DNA of 64,000 nt, from positions 187,753 to 251,752 of the forward strand of contig NZ_FREX01000006.1 of assembly GCF_900143565.1 (NCBI RefSeq), read 5' to 3'. A model generated the notes under the pieces. It was given only the letters and a program-made list of their open reading frames with translations, made no database searches and was not told the DNA's origin. This DNA is from Pseudovibrio sp. Alg231-02. GTDB lineage: Bacteria > Pseudomonadota > Alphaproteobacteria > Rhizobiales > Stappiaceae. The position numbers and the translations under genes were made by a program. Shown one piece after another: positions 52,778 through 61,764 of the stretch. Position 1 is the first letter of the stretch; each line of letters starts with the position of its first letter.

Positions 52778-53959
52778 ATGACAATCGAAACAATCCTTGT
52801 ACTGAATGCTGGGTCTTCCTCCATCAAATTCCAGTTGTTCAAAGGCGAAGAAAGTGTGCTTTCCGGCCAGATCGACGGTTTGGGAGCATCCGCTTGGGTT
52901 AAAGGCAAATCCGCTGAAGGCGCAACGATCATGGATCGTGCGCTCTCAGAAGAAGAAGCACAGAACCACAACACGGCTCTGCAGGTTATTCTTGCTCTGC
53001 TGAAAGAGTTCGATCCGAACCTTGAAGTTGACGCTATTGGTCACCGTGTGGTTCACGGCTCTTCCAAATACTCTGCACCTGTGCTGGTTACTGAAGAAGT
53101 TGCGGCGGAACTTGAAACATTCAACCCGCTTGCGCCTCTGCATAACCCACACAACCTTGCAGGTATTGCTGGCTCCAAAGCGGCATTCCCGGGCAAGCCG
53201 AACGTTGCGTGTTTTGACACCGCGTTCCATCGCACGCAGGAATTCAAGAACGAAGCCTACGCGATCCCGACCAAATACTACGACGAAGGCATTCGTCGCT
53301 ATGGTATGCACGGCCAGTCCTTCCACTTTATCGCGGAAGAGCTGCACAACGTGGCGCCAGAAGTGGCAGATGGCAAAGTTGTCGTCGCTCACCTCGGCAA
53401 CGGCGCATCCATGTGCGCGATCGAAAATGGCAAATCTGTAACCACCACCATGGGCTTTACTCCGGTTGATGGTTTGGCAATGGGCACACGTTCCGGTCTG
53501 ATTGATCCGGGTGTCATCTTCTATTTGATGGAAGAAAAAGGCATGTCCGTGAAAGAAGTCGCGAACCTGCTGAACAAGGAATCCGGCATGAAGGGTCTTT
53601 CCGGCATCTCGCAGGATATGCGTGATCTGGAAAATTCAGATAGCCCTGATGCAAAACGCGCACTCGACTATTACGACAACCGCATCAAGCGCGAGCTGGG
53701 TGCTCTGGTTGCTGTCATGGGTGGTCTGGACGCAATCGTCTTCACTGGTGGCATCGGCGAGAATTCCTCTCAAACCCGCGCTGGTGTTTGTAAGGGCCTT
53801 GAGTTCCTCGGTGTAGAAATCGACGAAGAAGCCAACAAGGCGCGCGCGAAGGAAGCAATCACAATTTCCAAAGCATCTTCCAAGGTTAAGGTCATGGCGA
53901 TCCCAACCAACGAAGAAGCCATGATTGCTCGTCAGACCCGAGCGATTTGCGAGTCGTAA
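52778..53959 (+). CDS. ackA: Acetate kinase
   Basis: 393 residues from the ATG at 52778; longer frames overlap the PTA gene. Motifs: VLNAGSSSIKFQLF (first phosphate loop), GHRVVHGSSKYSAP, FDTAFHR with the catalytic Asp and Arg neighbours, HLGNGASMCAI, MGFTPVDGLAMGTRSG and FTGGIGENSSQTR. It interconverts acetyl phosphate plus ADP with acetate plus ATP. It follows the MaoC-PTA gene by 25 bases, so the two form the acetate overflow or assimilation pair. The stop is followed by a strong T-tailed terminator. Confidence 0.97.
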   Translation: MTIETILVLNAGSSSIKFQLFKGEESVLSGQIDGLGASAWVKGKSAEGATIMDRALSEEEAQNHNTALQVILALLKEFDPNLEVDAIGHRVVHGSSKYSAPVLVTEEVAAELETFNPLAPLHNPHNLAGIAGSKAAFPGKPNVACFDTAFHRTQEFKNEAYAIPTKYYDEGIRRYGMHGQSFHFIAEELHNVAPEVADGKVVVAHLGNGASMCAIENGKSVTTTMGFTPVDGLAMGTRSGLIDPGVIFYLMEEKGMSVKEVANLLNKESGMKGLSGISQDMRDLENSDSPDAKRALDYYDNRIKRELGALVAVMGGLDAIVFTGGIGENSSQTRAGVCKGLEFLGVEIDEEANKARAKEAITISKASSKVKVMAIPTNEEAMIARQTRAICES

Positions 53960-53993
53960 TCGACCTAAAAGTGGTGTTGATCACAGCGTTTAA

Positions 53994-54031
53994 GTCGCAC
54001 TTTTCTTAAAGGAGAAGTGCGGCTTCTTTTT
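53994..54031 (+). terminator. Terminator after ackA
   Basis: Arms GTCGCACTTTTC (53994-54005) and GAGAAGTGCGGC (54012-54023) pair over 12 bp with two wobbles and a 6-base loop, followed by TTCTTTTTT. It lies 35 bases past the ackA stop. Confidence 0.85.
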
Positions 54032-54113
54032 TGTTTGCCTATACGTACAAGAGCAGACGGGATAGTTGCACAAACATATTTGCATAGGTTGAATTATCAA
54101 AATAAGTTATATA

Positions 54114-54635
54114 TTGAGGCGTGCATCTCTATTATATATAGCTTCAATAAACACTGGCATTCCTATGATCATCGCTGCAACTACATTAGCGCTACCAGCC
54201 TCTTTGCAGGCTGCTGAGCTGCGTCTGGTGGAATACCATCAAAGAAATTTAGCCTACATCATTGTACCTCGGACAGATAAGAAATTGCCTGCACTTGTGC
54301 TGTTTCATGACTGGGCAGGATTAACCGAAGAAGCGATCCTGCAAGCTGCGAAAATCGCAGAACAAGGCTATGCAGTGTTCCTTCCTGATCTGTTTGGCGG
54401 CAAGGCCCCACAGTCAAAAGAAGAAGCCCAGCCACTGGTTGAAGCGATCCTGGAAACGGACCATCAGCAAGAGCTTATGGCAAATGTCCATTCAGGTTTG
54501 CAGGTGCTGGAAAATGTTGAAGAAGTAGAGCCAGTGGACGTCTCCATTTCTGGTCTTGGTATTGGTGAGCAAGTTGCCAGTTACATCTCAAAAAGTGATA
54601 TGACGCCCGCGCTGCCAATGCTCACCTATGCATAA
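54114..54635 (+). CDS. Exported dienelactone-hydrolase-like protein, probably non-catalytic
   Basis: 173 residues if TTG 54114 is used; an ATG at 54165 gives 156. The hydrophobic start ends ASLQA-AELR, a likely signal peptide; the longer start adds the basic RR that such peptides need. The body resembles the first two thirds of dienelactone hydrolase (LPALVLFHDWAGLTE, AKIAEQGYAVFLPDLF), but the nucleophile elbow GxCxGG reads GLGIGE, with Gly in place of Cys, and it stops before the catalytic Asp and His. I read it as a degenerate or repurposed fold. Its start is uncertain. Confidence 0.6.
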   Translation: MRRASLLYIASINTGIPMIIAATTLALPASLQAAELRLVEYHQRNLAYIIVPRTDKKLPALVLFHDWAGLTEEAILQAAKIAEQGYAVFLPDLFGGKAPQSKEEAQPLVEAILETDHQQELMANVHSGLQVLENVEEVEPVDVSISGLGIGEQVASYISKSDMTPALPMLTYA

Positions 54636-54741
54636 GTCAGTGCACCCTCCTGGTGTCATTTTGTAATCCCACGCATTGCATCCCGTATGCTGAGGCAATA
54701 CTACTGGGCCAACTCAATCTTTACATCTGAAGGAGGGGCTT

Positions 54742-55359
54742 ATGTCCTCACCGGTCACTGCTGTCGTGTTTGATATTGGCAATGTCTTGATCTCTTGGGA
54801 TCCGGAGAACCTGTATAAGGACCTGATCCCGGACGCATCAGAGCGCCAGTTCTTCCTTGATGAAGTATGCCCCTACGACTGGAATCTGGAGCAAGACAGA
54901 GGGCGCCCTTGGGGAGATGCCATCGCCGAACGGCTTGCCAAATTTCCTCAGTACGAAGAGTGGATCAAAGCCTATTACGAACGCTGGGAAGAAATGCTGG
55001 CCGGTGCGATCGAGGCCAATGTTGCGCTCCTTAAAGAACTCAAGGATAAGGGCATCTCTCTGTACGCCATCACCAACTTCTCTACTGAGAAGTTCGAGGA
55101 TGCCAAACGCCTGTTCCCATTCCTTGCGGACAGCTTCATCGATACCGTGATCTCTGGCGATGAGAAGCTCCTGAAGCCGGATGCTGCCATCTACAACGTG
55201 CTGCTGGAAAGAAACCAGCTTGAGGCATCTAACCTCGTCTTCATTGATGACACACTGAAGAATGTTGAAGCCGCCCAGGGCATCGGCATGAAGGCACTGC
55301 ATTTTTCTGAGGCAGACAAACTCCGCTCAGACTTGAAGCAACTCGGCCTGCCACTTTAA
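54742..55359 (+). CDS. HAD-family hydrolase
   Basis: 205 residues. The nucleophile motif VVFDIGNVLISWDP (Asp11, with Gly in place of the acid-base Asp at +2), motif II YAITNFS, motif III Lys in KLLKPDAAIYNVL and motif IV FIDDTLKNVEAA define HAD-IA. The DIGNVL form resembles YihX-like phosphatases. The lack of the second Asp matches relatives of that group. It removes phosphate from a small substrate, unknown here. AAGGAGG precedes the ATG. A repeat-rich gene-free spacer follows. Confidence 0.9.
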   Translation: MSSPVTAVVFDIGNVLISWDPENLYKDLIPDASERQFFLDEVCPYDWNLEQDRGRPWGDAIAERLAKFPQYEEWIKAYYERWEEMLAGAIEANVALLKELKDKGISLYAITNFSTEKFEDAKRLFPFLADSFIDTVISGDEKLLKPDAAIYNVLLERNQLEASNLVFIDDTLKNVEAAQGIGMKALHFSEADKLRSDLKQLGLPL

Positions 55360-55374
55360 GATCAATGGTGTCTT

Positions 55375-55465
55375 CCCGGGCGAAGCGTAGCGGAGACCCG
55401 GGATCCAGAGCACCTTGCTTAGACATTAGCGAATGTTGCGCCAGATCCCGCATCATATGCGGGAT
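55375..55465. repeat. Composite palindromic repeat of alphaproteobacterial type
   Basis: It begins with CCCGGG (55375-55380), then CGAAGCGTAGCGGAGA, then CCCGGG again (55397-55402), and ends with ATCCCGCAT/ATGCGGGAT arms (55445-55453, 55457-55465, 3-base loop). The CCCGGG-CGAAGCG-AGCG-AGACCCGGGATCC core recurs in many alphaproteobacterial genomes as an intergenic repeat. The multi-copy status here is from memory, not shown in this window. Confidence 0.6.
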
Positions 55466-55719
55466 GACGGCGGCGGACTGAGATAAAGAGCATCTGACTT
55501 TCGCCTACAAAACTTATCCCCCTTGCTCAAAACGCAGACATACTGAATCCCGTGCCCACGCAATCGGGCAGGAGTGGACCGTCCATTCCGCGGCGTGGGT
55601 GGGGTTGGGCTGCCGGCATGAGGTAACGTATCGTGTCGGGAGGTCCGGTGAAGCGCCATACCCTTTTGAGGCCACAGTGGTATAGGGAGTTTGGGGTCGT
55701 TCCGGAGGGCGTCCGGTGG

Positions 55720-55792
55720 TGACAAGAAATTGTCGATGACAGGGAAACCTGTCAGTGACATGGGAACGTGTCATTGACACGGGGACGTGTCA
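55720..55792. repeat. Four tandem short hairpins with GNRA loops
   Basis: Four consecutive small palindromes: TGACAA-GAAA-TTGTCG (55720-55735), TGACAGG-GAAA-CCTGTCA (55737-55754), TGACATG-GGAA-CGTGTCA (55756-55773) and TGACACG-GGGA-CGTGTCA (55775-55792). The last three are 18 bases long at an exact 19-base period. All loops on the plus strand fit GNRA, and stem changes are mostly compensated. Confidence 0.65.
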
Positions 55793-55841
55793 TTCACGTC
55801 TGTCCGAGAGGGAGCCCGCGTGTTCATGATAAAAGGCCCGG

Positions 55842-55910
55842 GCGAGGCGAACAGCTGATGCCGAAGAAACATATCTAACAAGTAGCGCAGGCAAAGCCTG
55901 TTCGCCTTGC
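55842..55910. repeat. 13-base inverted repeat
   Basis: Arms GCGAGGCGAACAG (55842-55854) and CTGTTCGCCTTGC (55898-55910) are reverse complements with one mismatch, 43 bases apart. It follows the tandem hairpins and may be part of the same repeat unit. Confidence 0.5.
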
Positions 55911-56001
55911 TCCACCCGTTTAACGGGATCCTCAAACACAAACACCGCCGGGATGATCCAGCGGTGATATTCGTGCTTGTCAGTCTGAGCGGGTTGAAAC
56001 G

Positions 56002-56460
56002 CTAGACCTTATGCCCGCAGTGACCTTCTTCAAAAGCCCAGATGCCAAGGCCTTCGCCTTCTTCAAGAATGGAGTAGGCGACGTGGATGTCGACATTTGC
56101 GGGAATATCTACGCTGAACAGCGGTGGATCAGCGTCAATGTCCTCGCATGTACAGCCAAGCTTTTCCAGCTTGGACCATTGCTTGGAGAATTCTTCTGGC
56201 TGTGTCGTCTCTTCCACCATGATCCGGTAGGTGGAATGGCCCGATGCCTTATCGACCCTGTCAAAAACAAGCTGCCCTTTTTGCCGGTTGGCAAGCAACT
56301 CGTCACCATTGGCAACGCCGCAAGCAAAGAAGGGTGTGTTTTCAAGCTTATAGCGATTGCCACCGAGCGAGCGTACCCACACAGTTTCACTCTCAATGCC
56401 GTGCCAGTCATGTGGATCCAGCTGGAAGACAAGTTTGTGCAGATTGCTGTTCTTATTCAT
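56002..56460 (-). CDS. DUF4265 domain protein
   Basis: The 152-residue protein fits DUF4265: a start KLVFQLDPHDWHGIESETVWVR, then GNRYKLENTPFFACGVANGDEL (PFF...GD motif), and a TYRIMVEE strand. Only unknown-function relatives come to mind. It has an unusual C-terminal HCGHKV tail with Cys and His. No signal peptide or membrane helix is visible. It is downstream of dapD on the same strand, beyond a terminator, so it is likely a separate unit. Function unknown. Confidence 0.7.
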   Translation of the reverse strand: MNKNSNLHKLVFQLDPHDWHGIESETVWVRSLGGNRYKLENTPFFACGVANGDELLANRQKGQLVFDRVDKASGHSTYRIMVEETTQPEEFSKQWSKLEKLGCTCEDIDADPPLFSVDIPANVDIHVAYSILEEGEGLGIWAFEEGHCGHKV

Positions 56461-56610
56461 GGGGCCTCACAAATTCTAAGCGCAATATACTCATGCGTTC
56501 CAGCGAAGCAACAAGCATCTTGAGGTAATGTGTTCATAGCCTAACAGAGCCGGTTTTTAGGTTAAGAGGCACGTTTAAACACGTGGAACCCGCTCCGGTT
56601 AGTCAAGAAA

Positions 56611-56636
56611 AAAGCCGAAGCAATCGCCCCGGCTTT
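56611..56636 (-). terminator. Terminator after dapD
   Basis: Arms AAAGCCG and CGGCTTT (56611-56617, 56630-56636) with a 12-base loop are followed, on the minus strand, by TTTTTTC. It lies 25 bases past the dapD stop. Confidence 0.8.
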
Positions 56637-56660
56637 AATTGATCAGATCTGATCTAAAAC

Positions 56661-57512
56661 TTAGTCGCGCAGAAGATCGTTCACAGAGGTCTTTGCACGG
56701 GTCTGTGCATCAACGCGCTTCACGATAACCGCACAGCCCAGGTTCGGACCTGGAGTGCCGTCTGGAAGCGGTTTGCCTGGCATGGAGCCCGGAACAACAA
56801 CGGAGTACGCAGGAACTTCACCGTAGAAGATTTCACCGGTCGTGCGGTCGACGATTTTGGTCGTTGCGGAGATGAACACGCCCATGGAAAGCACGGCACC
56901 TTCACGAACAACAACGCCTTCAACAACTTCAGAACGAGCACCGATGAAGCAGTTGTCTTCAATGATAACCGGACCAGCCTGAAGTGGTTCAAGAACACCA
57001 CCAATGCCAACGCCGCCGGAAAGGTGAACGTTTTTACCAATCTGAGCACATGAACCAACAGTCACCCAGGTGTCAACCATTGTGCCTTCGTCAACGAATG
57101 CACCAAGGTTTACGAAGGAAGGCATCAAAACAGCGGACTTGCCGATGAATGCACTGCGACGAACAATGGAACCTGGAACAGCGCGGAAGCCAGCTTCTTC
57201 AAAGTCGATCGCGCCCCAGCCATCAAACTTGGAAGGAACTTTATCCCACCAAGGAGCCTCGTCTGGACCGCCTTTGATGATCTGCATTGGGTTCAGGCGG
57301 AAAGAAAGCAGAACAGCTTTCTTGGCCCACTGATTAACAACCCAGTCGCCAGAGGATTTTTCCGCAACGCGCAGCTTGCCGTGATCCATAAGGTTCAGTG
57401 CGGTGTTTACTGCATCACGCACGTCACCTGTGGTGTCAGTGCTGATGTTGTCACGGTCATCAAATGCAGCGTTGATGGTGGCCTCAAGGGCCGCAAGATC
57501 AATCTGGCTCAT
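56661..57512 (-). CDS. dapD: Tetrahydrodipicolinate N-succinyltransferase
   Basis: 283 residues. The left-handed beta-helix of hexapeptide repeats is visible ([24 protein letters not shown] through [22 protein letters not shown]), and the family segments [11 protein letters not shown]-like [12 protein letters not shown] and [10 protein letters not shown]. It transfers succinate from succinyl-CoA to tetrahydrodipicolinate in lysine and diaminopimelate synthesis. Its partner dapE lies 31 kb to the left on the other strand. Start at the ATG 57512. Confidence 0.96.
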   Translation of the reverse strand: MSQIDLAALEATINAAFDDRDNISTDTTGDVRDAVNTALNLMDHGKLRVAEKSSGDWVVNQWAKKAVLLSFRLNPMQIIKGGPDEAPWWDKVPSKFDGWGAIDFEEAGFRAVPGSIVRRSAFIGKSAVLMPSFVNLGAFVDEGTMVDTWVTVGSCAQIGKNVHLSGGVGIGGVLEPLQAGPVIIEDNCFIGARSEVVEGVVVREGAVLSMGVFISATTKIVDRTTGEIFYGEVPAYSVVVPGSMPGKPLPDGTPGPNLGCAVIVKRVDAQTRAKTSVNDLLRD

Positions 57513-57622
57513 TGGCGGCAGACTCTCATAATTAATGGGTTTCGAATTAGAGCTACCGAGGGGTACGCAAGCCCCAACCAGAAGTCAATACTCTCAGACT
57601 TCCGGTTGTCTCATGTATCAAT

Positions 57623-58516
57623 TTAGGTTGCTTCATGTGCCTTGAATGGCTGCTGGGATTGTTCCATCAGCCATTTGTGGAAGGAAGATACCGGACGGGT
57701 CAAAGGACGGTTCGCATTACGTACAAACCAATAGCCACTTTCCAGTGAAAGGCGCGGCCAGTCCGGAACCACCAGATGACCTGCAGCCACTTCCTGTTCC
57801 ACAAAGCGGGTATCAATCGCAATCGCACCCATGCCTGCAACAGCAGCCTGAATAGCCATGTTCCGGCTTTCAAACATCGCACCAGAGGTCTGATCCGGAT
57901 GAGGCAGGCCAGTGCCATTCAACCAACGCGGCCAGTCTTCACGTCTGGAGGAGGTATGCAGCAATTTCAGCTTATCAAGCAGCTTGATGTCAGGGTTCGG
58001 ATCGCCGTTACTCAACTGAGGAGCAAACGCAACGACCAGATCTTCCTGCCAAAGTTGATGCCGTTCAACATGCGGCCAGGCCCCATCCCCCAATCGGATT
58101 GCGCAATCATAGGACTCTCGGTCAAGGTCCACGACGCGCATACTCGTCGAGATCAGCAGCTCAATATCCGGATGCTTATCCTGAAAGTCCGGCAACCGCG
58201 GAATAAGCCAGCGTGTTGCAACTGTAGAAAGGGTAGAAATGCGCAACTCAGTCCGGCTTCTGCGCCGGAAGGCTTCAACAGCGTGCTCGATTTGGTCAAA
58301 CGAGTTGCCAAGATTGGAGGACAGGCGCTGCCCTTCTTCAGTCAGGGCAAGTCCGCGGCCATCACGAATAACCAGCGCGGCGCCAAGCTCATTTTCCAAT
58401 GATCGGAGCAGGTGCGTCAGGGCTGATGGTGTAACGCCAAGATCCTCTGCGGCACGAGCTGCTCGGCCGTGTTTGGCCAACAGTGAAAATGCGTGTAGCG
58501 CGCGCAGTGAAACCAT
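57623..58516 (-). CDS. LysR-type transcriptional regulator (GcvA-like)
   Basis: 297 residues. The winged helix is at the N-terminus (LRALHAFSLLAKHGRAARAAEDLGVTPSALTHLLRSLE), followed by a GcvA-like effector domain (LRISTLSTVATRWLIPRLPDF; YDCAIRLGDGAWPHVE; SLESGYWFVRN). It is flanked on the same strand by dapD and the nucleotidase, in what looks like an insertion into the conserved argB-dapD run. The targets are unknown, as no divergent metabolic gene sits beside it. Confidence 0.9.
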   Translation of the reverse strand: MVSLRALHAFSLLAKHGRAARAAEDLGVTPSALTHLLRSLENELGAALVIRDGRGLALTEEGQRLSSNLGNSFDQIEHAVEAFRRRSRTELRISTLSTVATRWLIPRLPDFQDKHPDIELLISTSMRVVDLDRESYDCAIRLGDGAWPHVERHQLWQEDLVVAFAPQLSNGDPNPDIKLLDKLKLLHTSSRREDWPRWLNGTGLPHPDQTSGAMFESRNMAIQAAVAGMGAIAIDTRFVEQEVAAGHLVVPDWPRLSLESGYWFVRNANRPLTRPVSSFHKWLMEQSQQPFKAHEAT

Positions 58517-58707
58517 GACGAATGCCCTTCCTTATGAGTTCTTGAATTAATCTCAATAAAGGGAAAAAAGGCATTCGTCTAGACGATCGTGATATTTTTT
58601 CTCTTTGCGCCTTATTATGCGCAAAAATTGCAATTTTTAGCCGAAACTGCCCCTACAGGAGTTTGAGATGCGAAACCGGGGCACCTTCGTGTTTTGATGG
58701 AATAGCT

Positions 58708-59406
58708 CTAATTCTTGAGTTCCCCTAGGATATTATAGAGGAAACCGTCCAGATGATCGGTCACGAAATCCACGTGAGGCTCGCTGCCGCTCGAAAGCTC
58801 CCAATCTTCGCGGAAAACCTCACGTGTTCCGTCCGGAATGACAAGAACAGTGCGCATGCCAAGAGAGTTTGGAACAACCAGATTGCGTGAAAGGTCCTCA
58901 AACATGGCTGCTTTCTGCGGAAGAATGCCGTTTTTCTCCAAAAAACGCTGATAGGTTGCTTCAGCAGGTTTTGGAACTAAATCGGCCTCCATAATCCCGA
59001 AGATGTCTTCGAAGTGCTGTGTGATACCCAGACGATTGGCAACAGATTCCGCGTGTTTCCGCGTTCCATTCGTCAGGATATAGCACTTGCCCGGCAGTTG
59101 GTTGATCGCATCTGCAAGCTGAGGATTTGGGTCCAGCACAGAGTGGTCAATGTCATGCACGTACTCAAGGAACTCATCGGGCTCAATGTGATGTTCAAGC
59201 ATCAAACCACGAAGCGTGGTTCCATACTCTTTGTAATAGGAGATCTGTAACTCTCTCGCCTGCTCAGCCGGTTTTCCGGTGAGCTTTTGTACAAACTCAG
59301 ACATCCGCTGATCGATTTGATCGAACAGATTTGAATGGTGAGGGTAGAGAGTATTGTCCAGATCGAAAACCCAGCTTTCAACGCTGGCAAATGGGGAATT
59401 GGTCAT
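58708..59406 (-). CDS. Pyrimidine 5'-nucleotidase, HAD family
   Basis: 232 residues. The HAD motif I FDLDNTLYPHHSNLFDQID carries both catalytic Asp, motif II is ILTNGTR, and the Lys and DDxx-like motif IV region appears as AAMFEDLSRNLVVP (Asp as EDL). It resembles SDT1/PHM8-type pyrimidine 5'-nucleotidases and is found next to argB and dapD in many relatives. It dephosphorylates nucleotides such as UMP or CMP. The exact substrate is inferred from family only. Confidence 0.88.
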   Translation of the reverse strand: MTNSPFASVESWVFDLDNTLYPHHSNLFDQIDQRMSEFVQKLTGKPAEQARELQISYYKEYGTTLRGLMLEHHIEPDEFLEYVHDIDHSVLDPNPQLADAINQLPGKCYILTNGTRKHAESVANRLGITQHFEDIFGIMEADLVPKPAEATYQRFLEKNGILPQKAAMFEDLSRNLVVPNSLGMRTVLVIPDGTREVFREDWELSSGSEPHVDFVTDHLDGFLYNILGELKN

Positions 59407-59520
59407 GCTTATCCGTTCAGTTATCAGCTATGCCGATAAGTGTTGTTTGATACCAAGCAAAACAGGAAAGAATAAGGATAGCAAGAGAGGCGAGCGTCTT
59501 TCGCCTCCCTGCATCAATTA

Positions 59521-60408
59521 TCAAGGTACGATCAGAGTACCAGCACCATGGTCGGTGAAGAGTTCCAGAAGAACGGCGTGGGCGACTTTTCCGTCAACAA
59601 TAACAACGCCTTCAACACCCTGTTCAAGGGCTTCGAGACAGGTCTCAACCTTCGGAATCATGCCGCCGGAGATTGTGCCATCCTCAATAAGAGCCCGGGC
59701 TCCGGCACGGGTCAGCTGCTTGATAAGCTTGCCGTCTTTGTCCAGAACACCCGGAACATCGGTAAGGAACAGCAAGCGTTTGGCGTTCAAAGAGCCCGCA
59801 ATCGCACCAGCAAAGGTATCTGCATTGATGTTGTAAGTCGCACCATCACGACCCGGCGCAACAGGAGCAACAACAGGAATGAGGTCACGTTCAAGGATCA
59901 GCTCAAGCACCTTGGCGTTGACTGCTTCGGGCTCGCCAACAAACCCAAGGTCCAGAACCTCTTCGATCTTGGAATCCGGATCACGGTGCTTGCGGTGCAA
60001 TTTACGTGCAGTGACCATGTCACCGTCTTTGCCACAAAGACCAACAGCACGTCCACCTTCGCGGTTGATGTCTGCCACAATGCCTTTGTTGATGGAGCCG
60101 GCCAGCACCATTTCGACAACCTCAACGGTCGCCTGATCCGTCACACGAAGGCCGCCTTTAAACTCGCTCTTGATGTTGAGACGATCAAGCATCGAACCAA
60201 TCTGAGGACCACCACCGTGAACAACAACCGGATGAACACCAGACTGGCGCAACAGAGTGATATCTCGGGCAAAGGCGCGGGAAAGGGAGGCATCTCCCAT
60301 GGCATTGCCGCCGTATTTTACAACAACACGTCGGTCATCATAGCGCTGCATATAAGGGAGAGCTTGGGCAATGACGTGCGCACGATTACTGGATTCCGAG
60401 AAACTCAT
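59521..60408 (-). CDS. argB: Acetylglutamate kinase
   Basis: 295 residues from the ATG at 60408; a longer frame to 60450 lacks family-like start. Motifs: VVKYGGNAM (phosphate loop), [27 protein letters not shown]-like [28 protein letters not shown] and [13 protein letters not shown]. It phosphorylates N-acetylglutamate in arginine synthesis. It lies downstream of the EAL gene on the same strand and upstream of the nucleotidase. Confidence 0.95.
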   Translation of the reverse strand: MSFSESSNRAHVIAQALPYMQRYDDRRVVVKYGGNAMGDASLSRAFARDITLLRQSGVHPVVVHGGGPQIGSMLDRLNIKSEFKGGLRVTDQATVEVVEMVLAGSINKGIVADINREGGRAVGLCGKDGDMVTARKLHRKHRDPDSKIEEVLDLGFVGEPEAVNAKVLELILERDLIPVVAPVAPGRDGATYNINADTFAGAIAGSLNAKRLLFLTDVPGVLDKDGKLIKQLTRAGARALIEDGTISGGMIPKVETCLEALEQGVEGVVIVDGKVAHAVLLELFTDHGAGTLIVP

Positions 60409-60554
60409 AGCGATTTGTACACCTGGAGAAGACAAAGGACTGATACGCAAATCACACGGACTGCGTGTGAAGTATATAGCCGCATTATGAACACGTCACA
60501 AATGTTCAGTCATCCCCACCTGCGTGGATTTACTCAAGTAATCGAGGAAATTGT

Positions 60555-61481
60555 CTAATGCCTCTCGCGCAAATAATCTGCAAAACCGTCTTCACCCGCT
60601 GGAGGGGAGAACAAAAAGCCCTGAGCATTGGTGCAGCCGCTGCTTTCCAGCAAGTGCATCTGCTCTTCCGTCTCAACACCTTCAGCCGTCACTTCCATGT
60701 CTAGCAAATGAGCCAGTTCAATCAGATGAGCGCAAGCGGTGCTGTGAACAGTAGAGGTTGGCACTCCAGATAGGAAACTGCGGTCGATCTTGATCCGGTC
60801 AACAGGGCAATCCAACAAGTGCTTCATAGAGGCAAAGCCAGTGCCGAAGTCATCAAAGGCCACGGAGATACCTATCTCCTGCAGCTTCCGCATGTTCTCC
60901 ATAGCATGTGGTGCTCTGTCCAGATCAATCCGTTCTGTAACTTCAAGCTCTAAGAAATGCCCGGGGGTGCCAGTGTCCTGTAAAATCTTTTGAATGCGGG
61001 AGACGATGTATTGATCAACAAACATCCTGCCGCAAATGTTCACGGAGATCTTGAAACTAGGATCAACAAGATTACTCCATCCACTGCGTGCTTTGCAGGC
61101 CTCGCGTATAACCCAGTAACCAACGTCTTTACCAAGGCAACTGCGGCACAGGGTTGTGATGAATCGGGAAGGGGGCAACAAACCACTCTCCGGGTGCTCC
61201 CATCTGATCAGAGCCTCAGCCCCAACGAGCTTGCGATCTGTCACACGGACGATTGGCTGATAATGCAGCACGAATTCATCACGGAGGTAGGCAGAAATCA
61301 GTGAACGCTCCAGTGCGGTAGGCCCAAGCTGGCGTGCTTTGTACCACTTCTTCAAATTCAGCCCTGCCAACAGCAGCGTTGGTAGTGCATGAATGAAACG
61401 CCAAACATAGGTCAACGCATTGGTAATGGTATGCTCAGGTACAAGAGCCCAATGATGACGGAGGGACGGAGTTGCACACAT
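60555..61481 (-). CDS. EAL-domain cyclic-di-GMP phosphodiesterase
   Basis: 308 residues. A hydrophobic N-terminal segment (FIHALPTLLLAGLNL) is followed by a full EAL domain: GAEALIRWEHP (EAL motif), VNICGRMF, LELEVTER, VAFDDFGTGFASM, VDRIKIDRSFL and AEGVETEEQ. The key metal and catalytic residues of active phosphodiesterases appear conserved. It lacks GGDEF, PAS or CHASE sensor domains, so any signal is unknown. AAGGGGG precedes the ATG. It sits between yihA and argB, an insertion in a widely conserved order. Confidence 0.9.
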   Translation of the reverse strand: MCATPSLRHHWALVPEHTITNALTYVWRFIHALPTLLLAGLNLKKWYKARQLGPTALERSLISAYLRDEFVLHYQPIVRVTDRKLVGAEALIRWEHPESGLLPPSRFITTLCRSCLGKDVGYWVIREACKARSGWSNLVDPSFKISVNICGRMFVDQYIVSRIQKILQDTGTPGHFLELEVTERIDLDRAPHAMENMRKLQEIGISVAFDDFGTGFASMKHLLDCPVDRIKIDRSFLSGVPTSTVHSTACAHLIELAHLLDMEVTAEGVETEEQMHLLESSGCTNAQGFLFSPPAGEDGFADYLRERH

Positions 61482-61764
61482 ACATCACCCCCTTTGACTG
61501 ATTTTAGCACTGTGATTGTAATCTTGTTTGTCTTTTCCAGACATTCGACGACCTCCCCTTCGACGACGGTCTGTCTATATTCGGGGGGTAAATTGACCCA
61601 AGGTCAAGAAGAGGTTAAGGCGGGCTGGGGAAAAGGCAGCAAAACGTGAGAACAAGGGGAATTTTGGAAATTGCAGGATGGACAAGGGATGTTGGATATG
61701 TCTGCGGGGCCGCGATCCAAAAGAGGAAGGCGCAGGAAAATATGAGCCCTGCACCTGCAATTGA

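Larger units (their letters stand above)
55360..56001. other. Gene-free, repeat-rich spacer
   Basis: About 640 bases between the HAD gene and the DUF4265 gene, which converge. It is more GC-rich than the surrounding intergenic DNA and is made largely of palindromes: a composite element (55375-55465), four tandem hairpins (55720-55792) and a 13-base inverted repeat (55842-55910). Short open frames on the minus strand around 55453-55780 have no recognisable family pattern and overlap the repeats. Confidence 0.7.

Noticed and set aside
55453-55780. Two overlapping short minus-strand frames in the repeat spacer
   Set aside because: They run through palindromes and the tandem hairpins, are Pro/Arg-rich without a motif, and lack ribosome sites.
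55720-55792. Possible CRISPR array
   Set aside because: Units are 18 bases with one-base gaps and themselves palindromic; there are no unique spacers and no cas genes.
59548-60558. Long open frame (336 codons) antisense to argB
   Set aside because: It lies opposite a well-supported argB gene, has no family-like motifs and odd amino-acid make-up (Asn/Thr/Arg rich), as expected of a shadow frame.
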